Assembly (NCBI RefSeq): GCF_001724135.1 | Contig: NZ_MEDS01000001.1 | Coordinates: forward strand, 186,001 to 250,000 | Reading direction: 5' to 3' | Origin: Comamonas sp. SCN 65-56 | Lineage (GTDB): Bacteria; Pseudomonadota; Gammaproteobacteria; Burkholderiales; Burkholderiaceae_C | DNA: 64,000 nt | Shown: one piece after another, positions 20,624-30,629 of the stretch | How positions within the stretch are numbered: position 1 is the first letter of the stretch | Layout: each line of letters begins with the position of its first letter | Position numbers and translations under genes: made by a program | Notes under the pieces: generated by a model | What the model was told of the DNA's origin: nothing | Seen by the model: the letters and a program-made list of their open reading frames with translations, nothing else | Database searches by the model: none

Positions 20624-20882
20624 TCACTATGAAGCGTTGCGCCGCCCATTGCAGACATTGGTGTGCGTGCAATTTCATGGCTCGCTTTGCGCGACAGTGA
20701 AAATATAGGTGCCCTGTCGTGCTCTGCAAAGGCACGAAAACCCCGAGAAAATCGGCCTGCAAATCGCGCTGTTTGTCAGGAGCGCGTAAGAGACAGGTCG
20801 CAGCACATGCGTCGCAGTGCTCTGGTGGCAGGCGGATTTCGGATATGAAAACCACCATCGACGCCACAGGCGCCTTGCCCTC

Positions 20883-21692
20883 TTACCTCACGCGGGCGCT
20901 GTGGATCTGTCGCGCTGATGGCGAATAGCCGAGTGCGATGGAAATTTCGTGTGCGCTGCTCTGCAGCTTGGGCAACCAACCATCGTCAAGACGGTCCGCT
21001 GGCGCAGAGATGGAGAGCCCCGCCACCAGGTCTCCCTGGTCGTCATAGATGCCGGCGGCGATGCAGCGCACGCCCATTTCCAACTCTTCGTTGTCTCGTG
21101 CGATGCCATATTGGCGTGCCCGGGCCAGTTCGCGCTCAAGCGCGGAAAGCTGGGTGATGCTGTTGCGCGTATGGCCGGGCAGACCGGTGCGCGTGGCATA
21201 GGCTCGCACGCGCTGCGGGTCTTCTGCTGCAAGGAAAAGCTTGCCGGTGGATGTCAGGTGCAGTGGCGCGTGACCGCCAATGGCACGCACCACCTGCATG
21301 CCCGAGCGTTCGCTGTAGGCGCGCTCGATATACACGATCTCGTCGCCCTGGCGTACGCTCAGATTGACCGGCTGCTGGATCATCTTGTGCAGATTGCGCA
21401 TGGGCACGATGGCCGCATCACGCACGTTGAGCCGCGCCTTCACCAGGTTGCCGAGTTCAAGCATGCGCATGCCCAGGCGGTAGCTGCCGGCTTCCGGTCG
21501 ATCCACGAAGCGCCCTATGGTCAGGTCATTGAGGATGCGGTGCGCGGTGGAGGGGTGCAGCCCGGCTTTGTCACTGATTTCCTTGAGCGACATCGCTTCA
21601 TCGCGAGCGGCCAGAATGTCGATCAGCGTGAACATGCGTTCGATGACCTGGACGCTGGGGCGCGGCGGGATGTCAGTGAGGGTGCGTTTCAT
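20883..21692 (-). CDS. IclR-family transcriptional regulator
   Basis: A 269-aa regulator. An N-terminal winged helix-turn-helix (about residues 13-75: LKEISDKAGLHPSTAHRILNDL) is followed by the IclR ligand-binding domain (HLTSTGKLFLA, and CIAAGIYDDQGDLVAGLSISAPADRL near the C-terminus). IclR proteins usually control adjacent catabolic or transport genes in response to small organic acids. The next gene on the same strand is the liv-type transporter's binding protein, 317 bp away, making that operon the likely target. It is divergent from the isochorismatase-like gene, which may share control. Confidence 0.92.
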   Translation of the reverse strand: MKRTLTDIPPRPSVQVIERMFTLIDILAARDEAMSLKEISDKAGLHPSTAHRILNDLTIGRFVDRPEAGSYRLGMRMLELGNLVKARLNVRDAAIVPMRNLHKMIQQPVNLSVRQGDEIVYIERAYSERSGMQVVRAIGGHAPLHLTSTGKLFLAAEDPQRVRAYATRTGLPGHTRNSITQLSALERELARARQYGIARDNEELEMGVRCIAAGIYDDQGDLVAGLSISAPADRLDDGWLPKLQSSAHEISIALGYSPSARQIHSARVR

Positions 21693-21820
21693 GGCGTGCT
21701 GGATGGCTGGTGCAAGCGAATTTTATCTGGTGAAACGACCTGTGCGCAATTTTCCTGTGCAGTCCGTCTGCAGCTCCGGACTGCGACAATCCGCCCCATC
21801 TGTCTTGTGGGAGCGTAACG

Positions 21821-22423
21821 ATGTTGCTCAATGCCGAAGAATCCCGGTTGGTGCTGGTGGACTATCAGGAACGGCTGATGCCGGTGATTCAGGATGGCGC
21901 GGCGGTGCTGGCCAATGCACGTCGGCTGGCGCAGGTGGCGAAAATGGTTCAAGTGCCGGTTTGGGGGACTGAGCAAAACCCCCAGCGCCTGGGGCCCAAC
22001 GATGCTCAGCTGCGCGCGTTGTGCGACAAGACCCTGGCCAAGATGCACTTCAGCGCGGTAGCCGATGGCTTGGCCGAATGGCTTGCGCCGCCCCCTGCTG
22101 CCCCCAGGGGCAACGCGCGCAGCCTGCCCAGGCACCTGCAGAAGAGCCAGCCCGTCTCCAGTGAACGTCCGAGCATTGTGGTGGCCGGCTGCGAAGCGCA
22201 TGTGTGCCTGTTGCAGACGGCGCTGGAACTGATCGAAGAAGAGTTTGAAATCTGGGTCGTGACGGATGCCTGCGGTTCGCGCACCGATCGCAACCGGGAC
22301 GCCGCATTTGACCGGCTCGCGGGCGCAGGTGCTGAATTGGTAACTACTGAAATGGTGGCGTTTGAGTGGTTGCGCTCGTGCGAACATCCGTCGTTCAAGG
22401 ACATGCTTGGACTGATCAAGTGA
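21821..22423 (+). CDS. Isochorismatase-like cysteine hydrolase
   Basis: A 200-aa hydrolase of the YcaC/nicotinamidase fold. The expected Asp-Lys-Cys triad fits D14 (LVLVDYQERLMP), the lysine of TLAKMHFSA and the cysteine of GCEAHVCLLQTALELIE. A Pro-rich stretch (about residues 88-110) separates the second and third motifs and looks like a surface loop. The substrate is unknown; the fold hydrolyses amides or vinyl ethers. It lies between the IclR gene and prpE; association with either is inferred. Confidence 0.85.
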   Translation: MLLNAEESRLVLVDYQERLMPVIQDGAAVLANARRLAQVAKMVQVPVWGTEQNPQRLGPNDAQLRALCDKTLAKMHFSAVADGLAEWLAPPPAAPRGNARSLPRHLQKSQPVSSERPSIVVAGCEAHVCLLQTALELIEEEFEIWVVTDACGSRTDRNRDAAFDRLAGAGAELVTTEMVAFEWLRSCEHPSFKDMLGLIK

Positions 22424-22480
22424 ATCGGGCGGCAAGAGGCTGTCCGATAATTGAACTCTCTTGACACATGGGAGACACGT

Positions 22481-24394
22481 ATGAGTGCATTGGGTTCTGG
22501 CAATTACGCGAAAACACGGGCTGCGGCGCAGAGTGATCCGCAAGGTTTCTGGGCTGGCGTTGCCGAGGGCATTGCCTGGGACAAGCGCTGGGACACGGTC
22601 ATCGATGACTCGCGCAAGCCCTTCTACCGCTGGTTTGCCGGAGGTGTGCTCAACACGTGCTACAACTGCGTGGACAGGCACGTGGAGGGTGGCCGCGGCG
22701 ACCAGCTGGCGCTCATCTATGACAGCCCGCTCGCCGGCGCCCAGCGCAAGTTCACCTACCGACAGTTGCAGGACGAAGTGGCGCGCTGCGCCGGTGTGCT
22801 GCGCGACATGGGGGTGGGCAAGGGCGACCGGGTGGTCATCTACATGCCCATGGTCGCCGAGGCGGCGATCGCCATGCTTGCCTGCGCCCGCATCGGCGCG
22901 GTGCATTCGGTGGTCTTCGGCGGTTTTGCAGCGCCCGAGCTTGCCAAGCGCATCGTGGATGCCAAGCCCAAGGTGATGATGTCTGCCTCCTGCGGCTTGC
23001 TGCCGGGCAAAGCCGTGCCCTACAAGCCGCTGCTCGATGAGGCGCTGGAGATTGCCGGTGCGCCTGCTACCCCCTGCCTGATCCTGCAGCGGCCCGAGTT
23101 GCACTGCGACATGGTGGCCGGGCGCGATGTGGAGTGGAACGATGCCGTTGCCAAGGCGCAGCCGGCCGATTGCGTGCCGCTGGCTGCGACGGATCCGCTG
23201 TACGTGATCTACACCTCGGGCACCACCGGCAAGCCCAAGGGCGTGGTGCGTGACAACGGCGGGCATGCCGTGGCGCTGCGCTGGTCCATGGATGCGGTTT
23301 TTGGCGTCAAGCCCGGCGATGTGTATTGGGCCGGCTCGGATGTGGGCTGGGTCGTCGGCCACTCTTACATCGTCTATGGCCCGCTGCTGCAGGGTTGCAC
23401 CACCATCCTTTACGAAGGCAAACCCGTGGGCACGCCCGATGCAGGGGCGTTCTGGCGCGTCTGCGCCGAGCATGGGGTGAACGTGTTCTTTACCGCGCCA
23501 ACGGCGTTTCGGGCGATCAAAAAGGAAGATCCGAATGGCGAGCTGGTCAAAAAATACGACCTCTCCAAATTTCGCACGCTGTTCCTTGCAGGCGAACGGG
23601 GTGACCCCGACACCATTGAATGGGCGCAGAACATCCTCGGTGTACCCGTGATCGACAACTGGTGGCAGACGGAACTCGGCTGGCCGGCCATCAGCAACTG
23701 CATGGGTCTGGAATATCTGCCGGTACACCCAGGCTCACCGACCAAGCCGGTGCCGGGTTTTGACATCCGCATCCTGGACGAGGAGGGCAGGGAGAAGGAG
23801 CCGGGAGAGATCGGCAGCCTGGTCATCAAGCTGCCCATGCCTCCGGGAACGCTTTACACGCTGTGGAACAACGAGCACGGTTACGAGGAGACCTATCTTT
23901 CGCGTTACCCGGGCTACTACCTCTCGGGCGACGCGGGCTACATCGATGCCGAGGGCTATGGCTGGGTGATGTCACGCATCGATGACATCATCAACGTGGC
24001 GGGGCACCGGCTCTCCACCGGACAAATGGAAGAGATCCTGGCCTCGCATCCCGACGTGGCGGAAGCGGCGGTGGTGGGTGTGGCGGATGCGCTCAAGGGG
24101 CAGGTGCCGCTGGGCCTGGTGGTGCTCAAAATGGGCGTAAAGCACACCGATGAGGAGATCTGCAAGGACCTGGTGGCGCGCGTGCGCGCGCAGCTTGGCG
24201 CGGTGGCGGACTTCAAGAGTGTGCATGTGGTGGCGCGCCTGCCCAAGACGCGCTCGGGCAAGGTGTTGCGCGTCACCATCCGCACCATGGCCGATGGCGG
24301 CGAGGTGAAGATCCCGGCAACCATCGAGGACGATGCGGTGTTGCCTGAGATTCAGGAGGCGCTGAGCGCGCTGGGCTACCCGCGCAAGTCGTAA
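22481..24394 (+). CDS. prpE: Propionyl-CoA synthetase-like acyl-CoA synthetase
   Basis: A 637-aa AMP-forming acyl-CoA ligase that activates propionate (or acetate) with ATP and CoA. Visible motifs are YTSGTTGKPKGVVRDNGGH (P-loop-like), DNWWQTELGWPA and YYLSGDAGYIDAEGY. The C-terminal catalytic and acetylatable lysine lies in LPKTRSGKVLR. The ATG at 22481 follows a GGAG Shine-Dalgarno sequence. No prpBCD genes are visible nearby, so propionate use is likely completed by genes elsewhere. The short conserved run after the acetyl-lysine reads RVTIRTMADG. Confidence 0.9.
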   Translation: MSALGSGNYAKTRAAAQSDPQGFWAGVAEGIAWDKRWDTVIDDSRKPFYRWFAGGVLNTCYNCVDRHVEGGRGDQLALIYDSPLAGAQRKFTYRQLQDEVARCAGVLRDMGVGKGDRVVIYMPMVAEAAIAMLACARIGAVHSVVFGGFAAPELAKRIVDAKPKVMMSASCGLLPGKAVPYKPLLDEALEIAGAPATPCLILQRPELHCDMVAGRDVEWNDAVAKAQPADCVPLAATDPLYVIYTSGTTGKPKGVVRDNGGHAVALRWSMDAVFGVKPGDVYWAGSDVGWVVGHSYIVYGPLLQGCTTILYEGKPVGTPDAGAFWRVCAEHGVNVFFTAPTAFRAIKKEDPNGELVKKYDLSKFRTLFLAGERGDPDTIEWAQNILGVPVIDNWWQTELGWPAISNCMGLEYLPVHPGSPTKPVPGFDIRILDEEGREKEPGEIGSLVIKLPMPPGTLYTLWNNEHGYEETYLSRYPGYYLSGDAGYIDAEGYGWVMSRIDDIINVAGHRLSTGQMEEILASHPDVAEAAVVGVADALKGQVPLGLVVLKMGVKHTDEEICKDLVARVRAQLGAVADFKSVHVVARLPKTRSGKVLRVTIRTMADGGEVKIPATIEDDAVLPEIQEALSALGYPRKS

Positions 24395-24403
24395 GGCTGC
24401 GCT

Positions 24404-24428
24404 GCGCGGGGCGGCGGTTACCCCGCGC
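24404..24428. terminator. GC-rich hairpin between convergent prpE and GST genes
   Basis: GCGCGGGG (24404-24411) pairs with CCCCGCGC (24421-24428) around a 9-nt loop that contains the GST stop codon. There is no T-run on either strand, so termination efficiency is doubtful. Confidence 0.35.
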
Positions 24429-25038
24429 GTGCGCTTTCGCGACTGGCGACGCGGTCGCGCCAGGCCTGCAGGGCGGCGTAGCCTTCGGCGCCCGGGTTGA
24501 ATTTCATCAGCTTGGCAAACTCCAGCGCACAGAAGGCCGTGATGTCGGCAATGGTGAAGCGCTCGCCAGCCATCCAGGGCTGATGGGCCAGGGTTGCATC
24601 GAGCCAGCGTGCGCTTTCGCGCACCTTTTCACCTTGCGAGGTGCCGAAATCCGGGAACTGCGGCTGCTCCAGCGCGGCCAAGCCCGGATGGGTGTGGCGT
24701 ATGCAGTTGGCAATCGGCAGCAGCCAGTACCACTCGACGCGCCGGTCGTGCATTTCAATGAAGGCGCGCTCCTCGAAGTCCTCGCCCATCAGGTTGTTCT
24801 GCGGGTGAGCGCCCTCCAGCCAGGTGCAAATGGCGCGTGTTTCGCTGAGCACGCGGCCATCGTCGAACTCCAGCGCGGGCACGCGCGAAACCGGCACCTT
24901 GGCGTGGTAGCTGGCGGCCTTGTGTTCACCGGCGTTGAGGTCGATGGTGACGAAGTCGATGCCGGTGATGGCTTTTTCAGCCATGAACATGAGCACGCGG
25001 CGAGGGTTGGGTGCGCGGGTGGCGGTGTAGAGCTTCAC
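24418..25038 (-). CDS. Glutathione S-transferase-family protein
   Basis: A 206-aa cytosolic protein with an N-terminal thioredoxin-like domain (VKLYTATRAPNPRRVLMFM; SRVPALEFDDGRVLSETRAICTWLE is the cis-Pro and glutathione-binding region) and a helical C-terminal domain ending with ERFTIADITAFCALEFAK. The GTG at 25038 is chosen because the fold begins at once there and AGGAG lies upstream, although spaced about 10 nt. The substrate is unknown. Confidence 0.88.
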   Translation of the reverse strand: MKLYTATRAPNPRRVLMFMAEKAITGIDFVTIDLNAGEHKAASYHAKVPVSRVPALEFDDGRVLSETRAICTWLEGAHPQNNLMGEDFEERAFIEMHDRRVEWYWLLPIANCIRHTHPGLAALEQPQFPDFGTSQGEKVRESARWLDATLAHQPWMAGERFTIADITAFCALEFAKLMKFNPGAEGYAALQAWRDRVASRESARAG

Positions 25039-25140
25039 GACGGACAGTCTCCTGGACAGGTAGGGCAAGAGCCCAGATGGTAGGGCTTTCGCCGGGCCGG
25101 AGAACGGCCTCGGGAGCGGAATTTGCATCCGGGCAGTCGG

Positions 25141-25146
25141 TAGAAT
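25141..25146 (+). promoter_or_regulatory. Candidate -10 box of the tRNA-Leu gene
   Basis: TAGAAT ends 12 bp before the tRNA 5' end, which would place the transcript start a few bases ahead of the mature tRNA. No good -35 hexamer stands at the expected distance, so the call is tentative. Confidence 0.35.
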
Positions 25147-25158
25147 CCCTAGCTTGGC

Positions 25159-25245
25159 GCGCGGGTGGCGAAATTGGTAGACGCACCAGGTTTAGGTCCT
25201 GACGCCCTCACGGGCGTGCCGGTTCGAGTCCGGCCTCGCGCACCA
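25159..25245 (+). tRNA. tRNA-Leu (anticodon UAG)
   Basis: An 87-nt gene with encoded CCA. The acceptor stem GCGCGGG pairs with CTCGCGC (one G-U pair). The anticodon loop reads TTTAGGT within CAGG...CCTG, giving TAG. A long variable arm (GACGCCCTCACGGGCGT region) marks a class II tRNA, and the T arm is GCCGGTTCGAGTCCGGC. It converges on panC with 8 bp between. Confidence 0.97.
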
Positions 25246-25253
25246 ACCAGGAA

Positions 25254-26096
25254 TCAGAATTCCAGGTTGTCGATGAGCCGCGTCCTGCCCAGGCGGGCAG
25301 CGCCCAACGCCACGAGATGCCCGGCTTCCAGCGCGCCTGCGGGCGCTTGCAGGTCGCCGCGCTGGCGCACGGTCAAATAATCCACCTCCCAGCCTTGCGC
25401 GCCCAGCGCTTGTGCGGCGTCGCTTTCCAGTGTTGGCAAGGCCTGGCGCGCGGCCAGGGCGGATTGTGCAAGCGTCTGCAGCGCGCGGCTGAGCTGCACC
25501 GCCTGGCTGCGTTCTTCAGGGCTCAGATAGGCATTGCGCGAGCTCAGTGCCAGGCCGTCCGGCGCGCGGCTGATGTCGGCGGTGACGATGTCAATCGGCA
25601 GCGCAAACTGGCGCACCATCTGGCGAATCACCATCTGCTGCTGGTAGTCCTTGCGCCCGAAGACCGCGGTGCCCGGATTGCCACCGAAGACGCAGCCGAA
25701 GAGCTTGAGCACCACGGTGCAGACACCAGTGAAAAAGCCGGGGCGGAAATGCCCTTCGAGAATGTCCGCGAGTTGCGGATCGGGCTGCACCACGAAGGTT
25801 TGGGGCTGCGGGTAGAGATCGCTTTCGCGTGGGGCGAAGACGATGTCACAACTTTCGGCTTCAAGAACCTTGCAATCCTTTTGCAGCGTGCGTGGGTAGC
25901 TATCAAAATCTTCGTGTGGCAGAAACTGCAGGCGGTTGACGAAGATGCTGGCCACCAGCACATCGCCCAGCGGTTTGGCCTGGCGCACGAGTGCCAGGTG
26001 CCCTGCGTGCAGGTTGCCCATGGTGGGCACAAAAGCCGGGCGGCCACGCCCGGCGAGCGCCGCGCGCAGGTCGGCAATGGTATGAACGACTTGCAT
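25254..26096 (-). CDS. panC: Pantothenate synthetase
   Basis: A 280-aa enzyme that condenses pantoate with beta-alanine using ATP, the last step of pantothenate synthesis. The nucleotidyltransferase HxGH-type motif is in [14 protein letters not shown] near the N-terminus; FGRKDYQQ and [12 protein letters not shown] are further signatures. It is encoded 14 bp downstream of panB, the preceding pathway step, so the two form an operon. Confidence 0.97.
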   Translation of the reverse strand: MQVVHTIADLRAALAGRGRPAFVPTMGNLHAGHLALVRQAKPLGDVLVASIFVNRLQFLPHEDFDSYPRTLQKDCKVLEAESCDIVFAPRESDLYPQPQTFVVQPDPQLADILEGHFRPGFFTGVCTVVLKLFGCVFGGNPGTAVFGRKDYQQQMVIRQMVRQFALPIDIVTADISRAPDGLALSSRNAYLSPEERSQAVQLSRALQTLAQSALAARQALPTLESDAAQALGAQGWEVDYLTVRQRGDLQAPAGALEAGHLVALGAARLGRTRLIDNLEF

Positions 26097-26110
26097 GGGA
26101 AGACTGCCGC

Positions 26111-26992
26111 TTACCAGGCGTGCAGGCTGTCGTCGGGAAAGCTGCCGTTTTTCACGGCCTGCACGTAGGCGTGCATGGCGTCCTTGATGCTGCCGGCATC
26201 CTCCATGAAATTGCGTACGAAGCGCGGCATCTTGCCCAGATTCACGCCGAGCATGTCGTGCAGCACCAGCACCTGGCCGGCGGTGCCTTTGCCTGCGCCT
26301 ATGCCTATGGTGTGGCAGCGCGGTAGCTCCAGCGTGAGGCTGGCGGCGAGTTGCGCCGGCACCATCTCCAGCACCAGCATTTCGGCACCGGCATCCTGCA
26401 ATTCGAGCGCGTGGCGGCGCAGCGTTGCGGCGGCTTCGTCGCCCTTGCCCTGCACGCGGTAGCCTCCCAGGGCATGCACGGTTTGCGGGGTGAGACCGAG
26501 GTGGGCGCAGACGGGAATGCCGCGCTCGACGAGAAAGCGCACCGTCGAGGTGATCCAGCCACCACCTTCGAGCTTGACCATGTGCGCGCCCGCCTGCATC
26601 AGCTGGGTGGCGCTTCTGAGCGCCTGCTCGGGCGATTCACCATAGCTGCCGAAGGGCAGGTCGCCGATCAGCCAGGCGGTGCCTTGCACCCGCCGCACGC
26701 CGCGCGAGACGCTGGCCATGTGGTAGCACATGGTCTCCAGCGTCACGCCGACGGTGCTGGAGAGCCCCTGGCAGACCATGCCGAGCGAATCGCCCACGAG
26801 GATGCATTCCACGCCCGCCGCGTCGGCCACGGCGGCAAAAGTGGCGTCGTAGGCGGTGAGCATGGTGATTTTTTCGCCCGCTTCTCGCATCTGGGTGAGA
26901 CGCGGCAGGCTGATCGGCTTGCGCTGTGGCAGCGGGGATGCGGGGGGCAGCGTGCCGTAGGGCGTGCCCGGGGTGGTGGCAGGGATGTTCAT
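26111..26992 (-). CDS. panB: Ketopantoate hydroxymethyltransferase
   Basis: A 293-aa enzyme that transfers a hydroxymethyl group from 5,10-methylene-THF to ketoisovalerate, giving ketopantoate. Markers are [14 protein letters not shown], the metal-binding [25 protein letters not shown] and the late [21 protein letters not shown]. The first about 25 residues (Pro-rich) precede the conserved fold and may be a divergent tail. It is first in panBC. Confidence 0.97.
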   Translation of the reverse strand: MNIPATTPGTPYGTLPPASPLPQRKPISLPRLTQMREAGEKITMLTAYDATFAAVADAAGVECILVGDSLGMVCQGLSSTVGVTLETMCYHMASVSRGVRRVQGTAWLIGDLPFGSYGESPEQALRSATQLMQAGAHMVKLEGGGWITSTVRFLVERGIPVCAHLGLTPQTVHALGGYRVQGKGDEAAATLRRHALELQDAGAEMLVLEMVPAQLAASLTLELPRCHTIGIGAGKGTAGQVLVLHDMLGVNLGKMPRFVRNFMEDAGSIKDAMHAYVQAVKNGSFPDDSLHAW

Positions 26993-27062
26993 GGCTCGGC
27001 TGTACTGAAAAAAACCGGGGCAAGTCTATGCCATGCGGCGCGATGCGGCCTGGCGCTGCCAC

Positions 27063-27086
27063 AAAAAAGGCCCGCTTGCGCGGGCC
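27063..27086 (-). terminator. Terminator of the LivK-type binding-protein gene
   Basis: A GGCCCGC/GCGGGCC stem (27069-27075 with 27080-27086) has a 4-nt loop and is followed on the minus strand by six T (27063-27068 read as A on plus). It is located 27 bp past the stop codon. Confidence 0.88.
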
Positions 27087-27112
27087 GTGAAACTGCGAAA
27101 AAACGGCTGACC

Positions 27113-28258
27113 TCAATCCAGCGCTGTCTTCTTGCCGTCGACGAACTTGCTCAAGGTGTAGGTCGGGTCCTTCATCTCGCCGTTGGGCTCGAAGCGGATA
27201 TGCGAGGTCACGCCCTGGTAATCCGTCTTTTGCAGGAAGGGGATGTAGACCTTGGGGTCCCACGAGTTGGCGCGCTTCATGGCGTCGGCCAGCAGCATCA
27301 CGCCGTCGTAGAAGTAGGGGCTGTAGACCTGGAACTGGCCGGGAAACTTGGCGTCGTAGCGCTTCTTCCACTCGACACCGCCGGGCATCTTCTCGATGGA
27401 AGAGCCACCGTCGGCGCAGACCACGTTGGTCAGCGTCTTGGCGTTGGCGGAGACGTTGGCCAGCTCGGGCACGCACATGCCGTCACCGCCGAACATCTTG
27501 ACGTTGTTCATGCCCAGCTGCTGCATCTGGCGCAGCATCGGGCCGGCCTGGCCATACATGCCGCCGTAGAAGATGGCGTCGGGCTTCTTGGCCTTGATCG
27601 AGGTCAGGATGGCCATGAAGTCGGTCGCCTTGTCGTTGGTGAACTCGTTGGCCACCACCTTCACACCCAGCTTCTCCGCGGCTGCCTTGTACACGCTCGC
27701 CAGGCCCTGGCCATACGGCGTGCGGTCGTCAACCACGGCCACGGTCTTGAGCTTGAGGGTCTTGGCGGTGTAGTCCGCCAGCGCGGCACCGAGCGCGTTG
27801 TCGTTGGCGATCACGCGGTAGGTGGTATTCCAGCCTGGCTTGGTCAGGTCGGGGTTGGTGGCGGCACCGGTGATCATCGGAATGCCGCAATCGTGAAACA
27901 CCTTGGAGGACGGAATGGCCACGCCCGAGTTCACGAAGGTGACCGCGCCCGCAACCTTCTGATCGCAGAGCTTTTGCGAAGCGGCCGTGCCTTGCTTGGG
28001 GTCTGCGCCATCATCTTCAGCGACGATCTCGAACTTGATCTTCTTGCCGGCGATTTCCATGCCCTTGGCGTTCAGGTCCTCGATGGCCATGCGCACGCCG
28101 TTCTCGTCGTCCTTGCCGAAGTTGGCCTGCGGGCCTGAGACGGGGCCGATGTGGCCGATCTTGATGACCTGTTCCTGCGCCAAGGCGTTTGAACCGAAAC
28201 CGATCGAACCCATGCCCGCCACGGCGGCGGCGACCAGCAACTTGCGCGAAATTTCCAT
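27113..28258 (-). CDS. Branched-chain amino acid ABC transporter substrate-binding protein (LivJ/LivK type)
   Basis: A 381-aa periplasmic binding protein from ATG 28258. Sec signal peptide residues about 1-25 (KLLVAAAVAGMGSIG, cleavage near ALA-QEQ). The mature part starts with IKIGHIGPVSGPQANFGKDDENG, followed by the GAVTFVNSGVAIPSSKVF pocket region, typical of LivJ/LivK. It is a single-gene unit bounded by terminators on both sides, with no permease or ATPase nearby. It presumably feeds a transporter encoded elsewhere, perhaps the liv-type one in this window. Confidence 0.93.
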   Translation of the reverse strand: MEISRKLLVAAAVAGMGSIGFGSNALAQEQVIKIGHIGPVSGPQANFGKDDENGVRMAIEDLNAKGMEIAGKKIKFEIVAEDDGADPKQGTAASQKLCDQKVAGAVTFVNSGVAIPSSKVFHDCGIPMITGAATNPDLTKPGWNTTYRVIANDNALGAALADYTAKTLKLKTVAVVDDRTPYGQGLASVYKAAAEKLGVKVVANEFTNDKATDFMAILTSIKAKKPDAIFYGGMYGQAGPMLRQMQQLGMNNVKMFGGDGMCVPELANVSANAKTLTNVVCADGGSSIEKMPGGVEWKKRYDAKFPGQFQVYSPYFYDGVMLLADAMKRANSWDPKVYIPFLQKTDYQGVTSHIRFEPNGEMKDPTYTLSKFVDGKKTALD

Positions 28259-28376
28259 AGGGATGGCTCCTGCCTGTTCAAATAGTGAAGGCGCTACCTT
28301 ATGGGTCACCACCTGACTTGGCAATGGAGAAAACGCGAGGGTGTGTGGCTTTTTCGTCACGGATGTGACAAACCAC

Positions 28377-28403
28377 AAAAAAGGGCCGCACGAGGCGGCC
28401 CTT
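28377..28403 (-). terminator. Terminator of the groES-groEL operon
   Basis: A perfect 9-bp stem (AAGGGCCGC/GCGGCCCTT, 28381-28389 with 28395-28403) is followed on the minus strand by TTTT, six T in all with the stem end. It lies 33 bp after the groEL stop. Confidence 0.88.
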
Positions 28404-28435
28404 GATCGTGAAAGCACCAGGCTTTCGCGGCGGCA

Positions 28436-30152
<1,717 letters not shown>

Positions 30153-30159
30153 AGGCGGA

Positions 30160-30450
30160 TTACTTTTCGACGACCGCGAACAGGTCTTCTTCCTTCATTA
30201 CCAACAGCTCTTCGCCATCGACCTTGACGGTCTGGCCGCTGTACTTGCCGAACAGCACGCGATCGCCCACCTTCACATCCATCTTGATGCGATCGCCGTC
30301 CTCGTCGAGGCGGCCCGGGCCCACGGCCAGCACTTCACCCTGGTCGGGCTTCTCGGCGGCGTTGTCGGGAATCACGATGCCCGAGGCGGTCTTGGTTTCG
30401 TTTTCGAGGCGCTTGACGACCACGCGGTCGTGCAGAGGACGAAGTTTCAT
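30160..30450 (-). CDS. groES: Co-chaperonin GroES (10 kDa)
   Basis: A 96-aa lid protein of the GroEL chamber. It starts at ATG 30450 ([14 protein letters not shown]), after a purine-rich GGAG Shine-Dalgarno sequence. The mobile loop [18 protein letters not shown] and the [19 protein letters not shown] end are canonical. It is first in the groES-groEL operon, with a 5' leader carrying a hairpin and CIRCE. Confidence 0.98.
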   Translation of the reverse strand: MKLRPLHDRVVVKRLENETKTASGIVIPDNAAEKPDQGEVLAVGPGRLDEDGDRIKMDVKVGDRVLFGKYSGQTVKVDGEELLVMKEEDLFAVVEK

Positions 30451-30486
30451 AGCATCTCCTGGAGGCTTAAAAGAAAATTGCATCGC

Positions 30487-30511
30487 AAAAACGGCTCCCT
30501 GCGAGCCGTTT
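30487..30511 (-). promoter_or_regulatory. Terminator-like hairpin in the groES 5' leader
   Basis: A perfect 9-bp stem (AAACGGCTC, 30489-30497, with 30503-30511) and 5-nt loop lie between CIRCE and groES. On the minus strand the stem end merges into five T (30487-30491 read as A). It has the form of an intrinsic terminator but stands about 37 nt before the groES start, so attenuation or mRNA 5'-end protection is possible. Confidence 0.6.
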
Positions 30512-30531
30512 CATCGGTGGGTGGAGTAGTG

Positions 30532-30558
30532 TTAGCACTCAACTCCAACGAGTGCTAA
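30532..30558. promoter_or_regulatory. CIRCE operator (HrcA binding site)
   Basis: TTAGCACTC-N9-GAGTGCTAA is a perfect match to the CIRCE consensus. It overlaps the predicted transcription start of groES-groEL, so HrcA would repress the operon until heat shock inactivates it. Confidence 0.97.
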
Positions 30559-30585
30559 TGATATAGGCGTTTTGGCATTTTTCAA
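30558..30585 (-). promoter_or_regulatory. groES-groEL promoter
   Basis: On the minus strand there is a -35 TTGAAA (30580-30585), a 16-bp spacer and a -10 TATCAT (30558-30563), directly ahead of CIRCE. The preceding C makes CTTGAAA, the sigma-32 -35 core, but I see no matching CCCCAT-type -10, so a sigma-70 promoter with HrcA control fits better. Confidence 0.7.
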
Positions 30586-30629
30586 GGCGCAGGTGCGCGC
30601 TTCGTGCAAAAAAGAGGCGCGCGGGGGGC

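Noticed and set aside
22091..22112. CCCCCTGCTGCCCCCAGGGG in the hydrolase gene as a possible inserted element
   Set aside because: It stays in frame, encodes a Pro-rich loop, and only a short imperfect stem can be drawn. Without relatives to compare, insertion is not supported.
25891..25912. GTAGCTATCAAAATC inside panC resembles the end of the palindromic repeat
   Set aside because: It encodes conserved panC sequence and lacks the AGCGCTTG core, so it is chance similarity.
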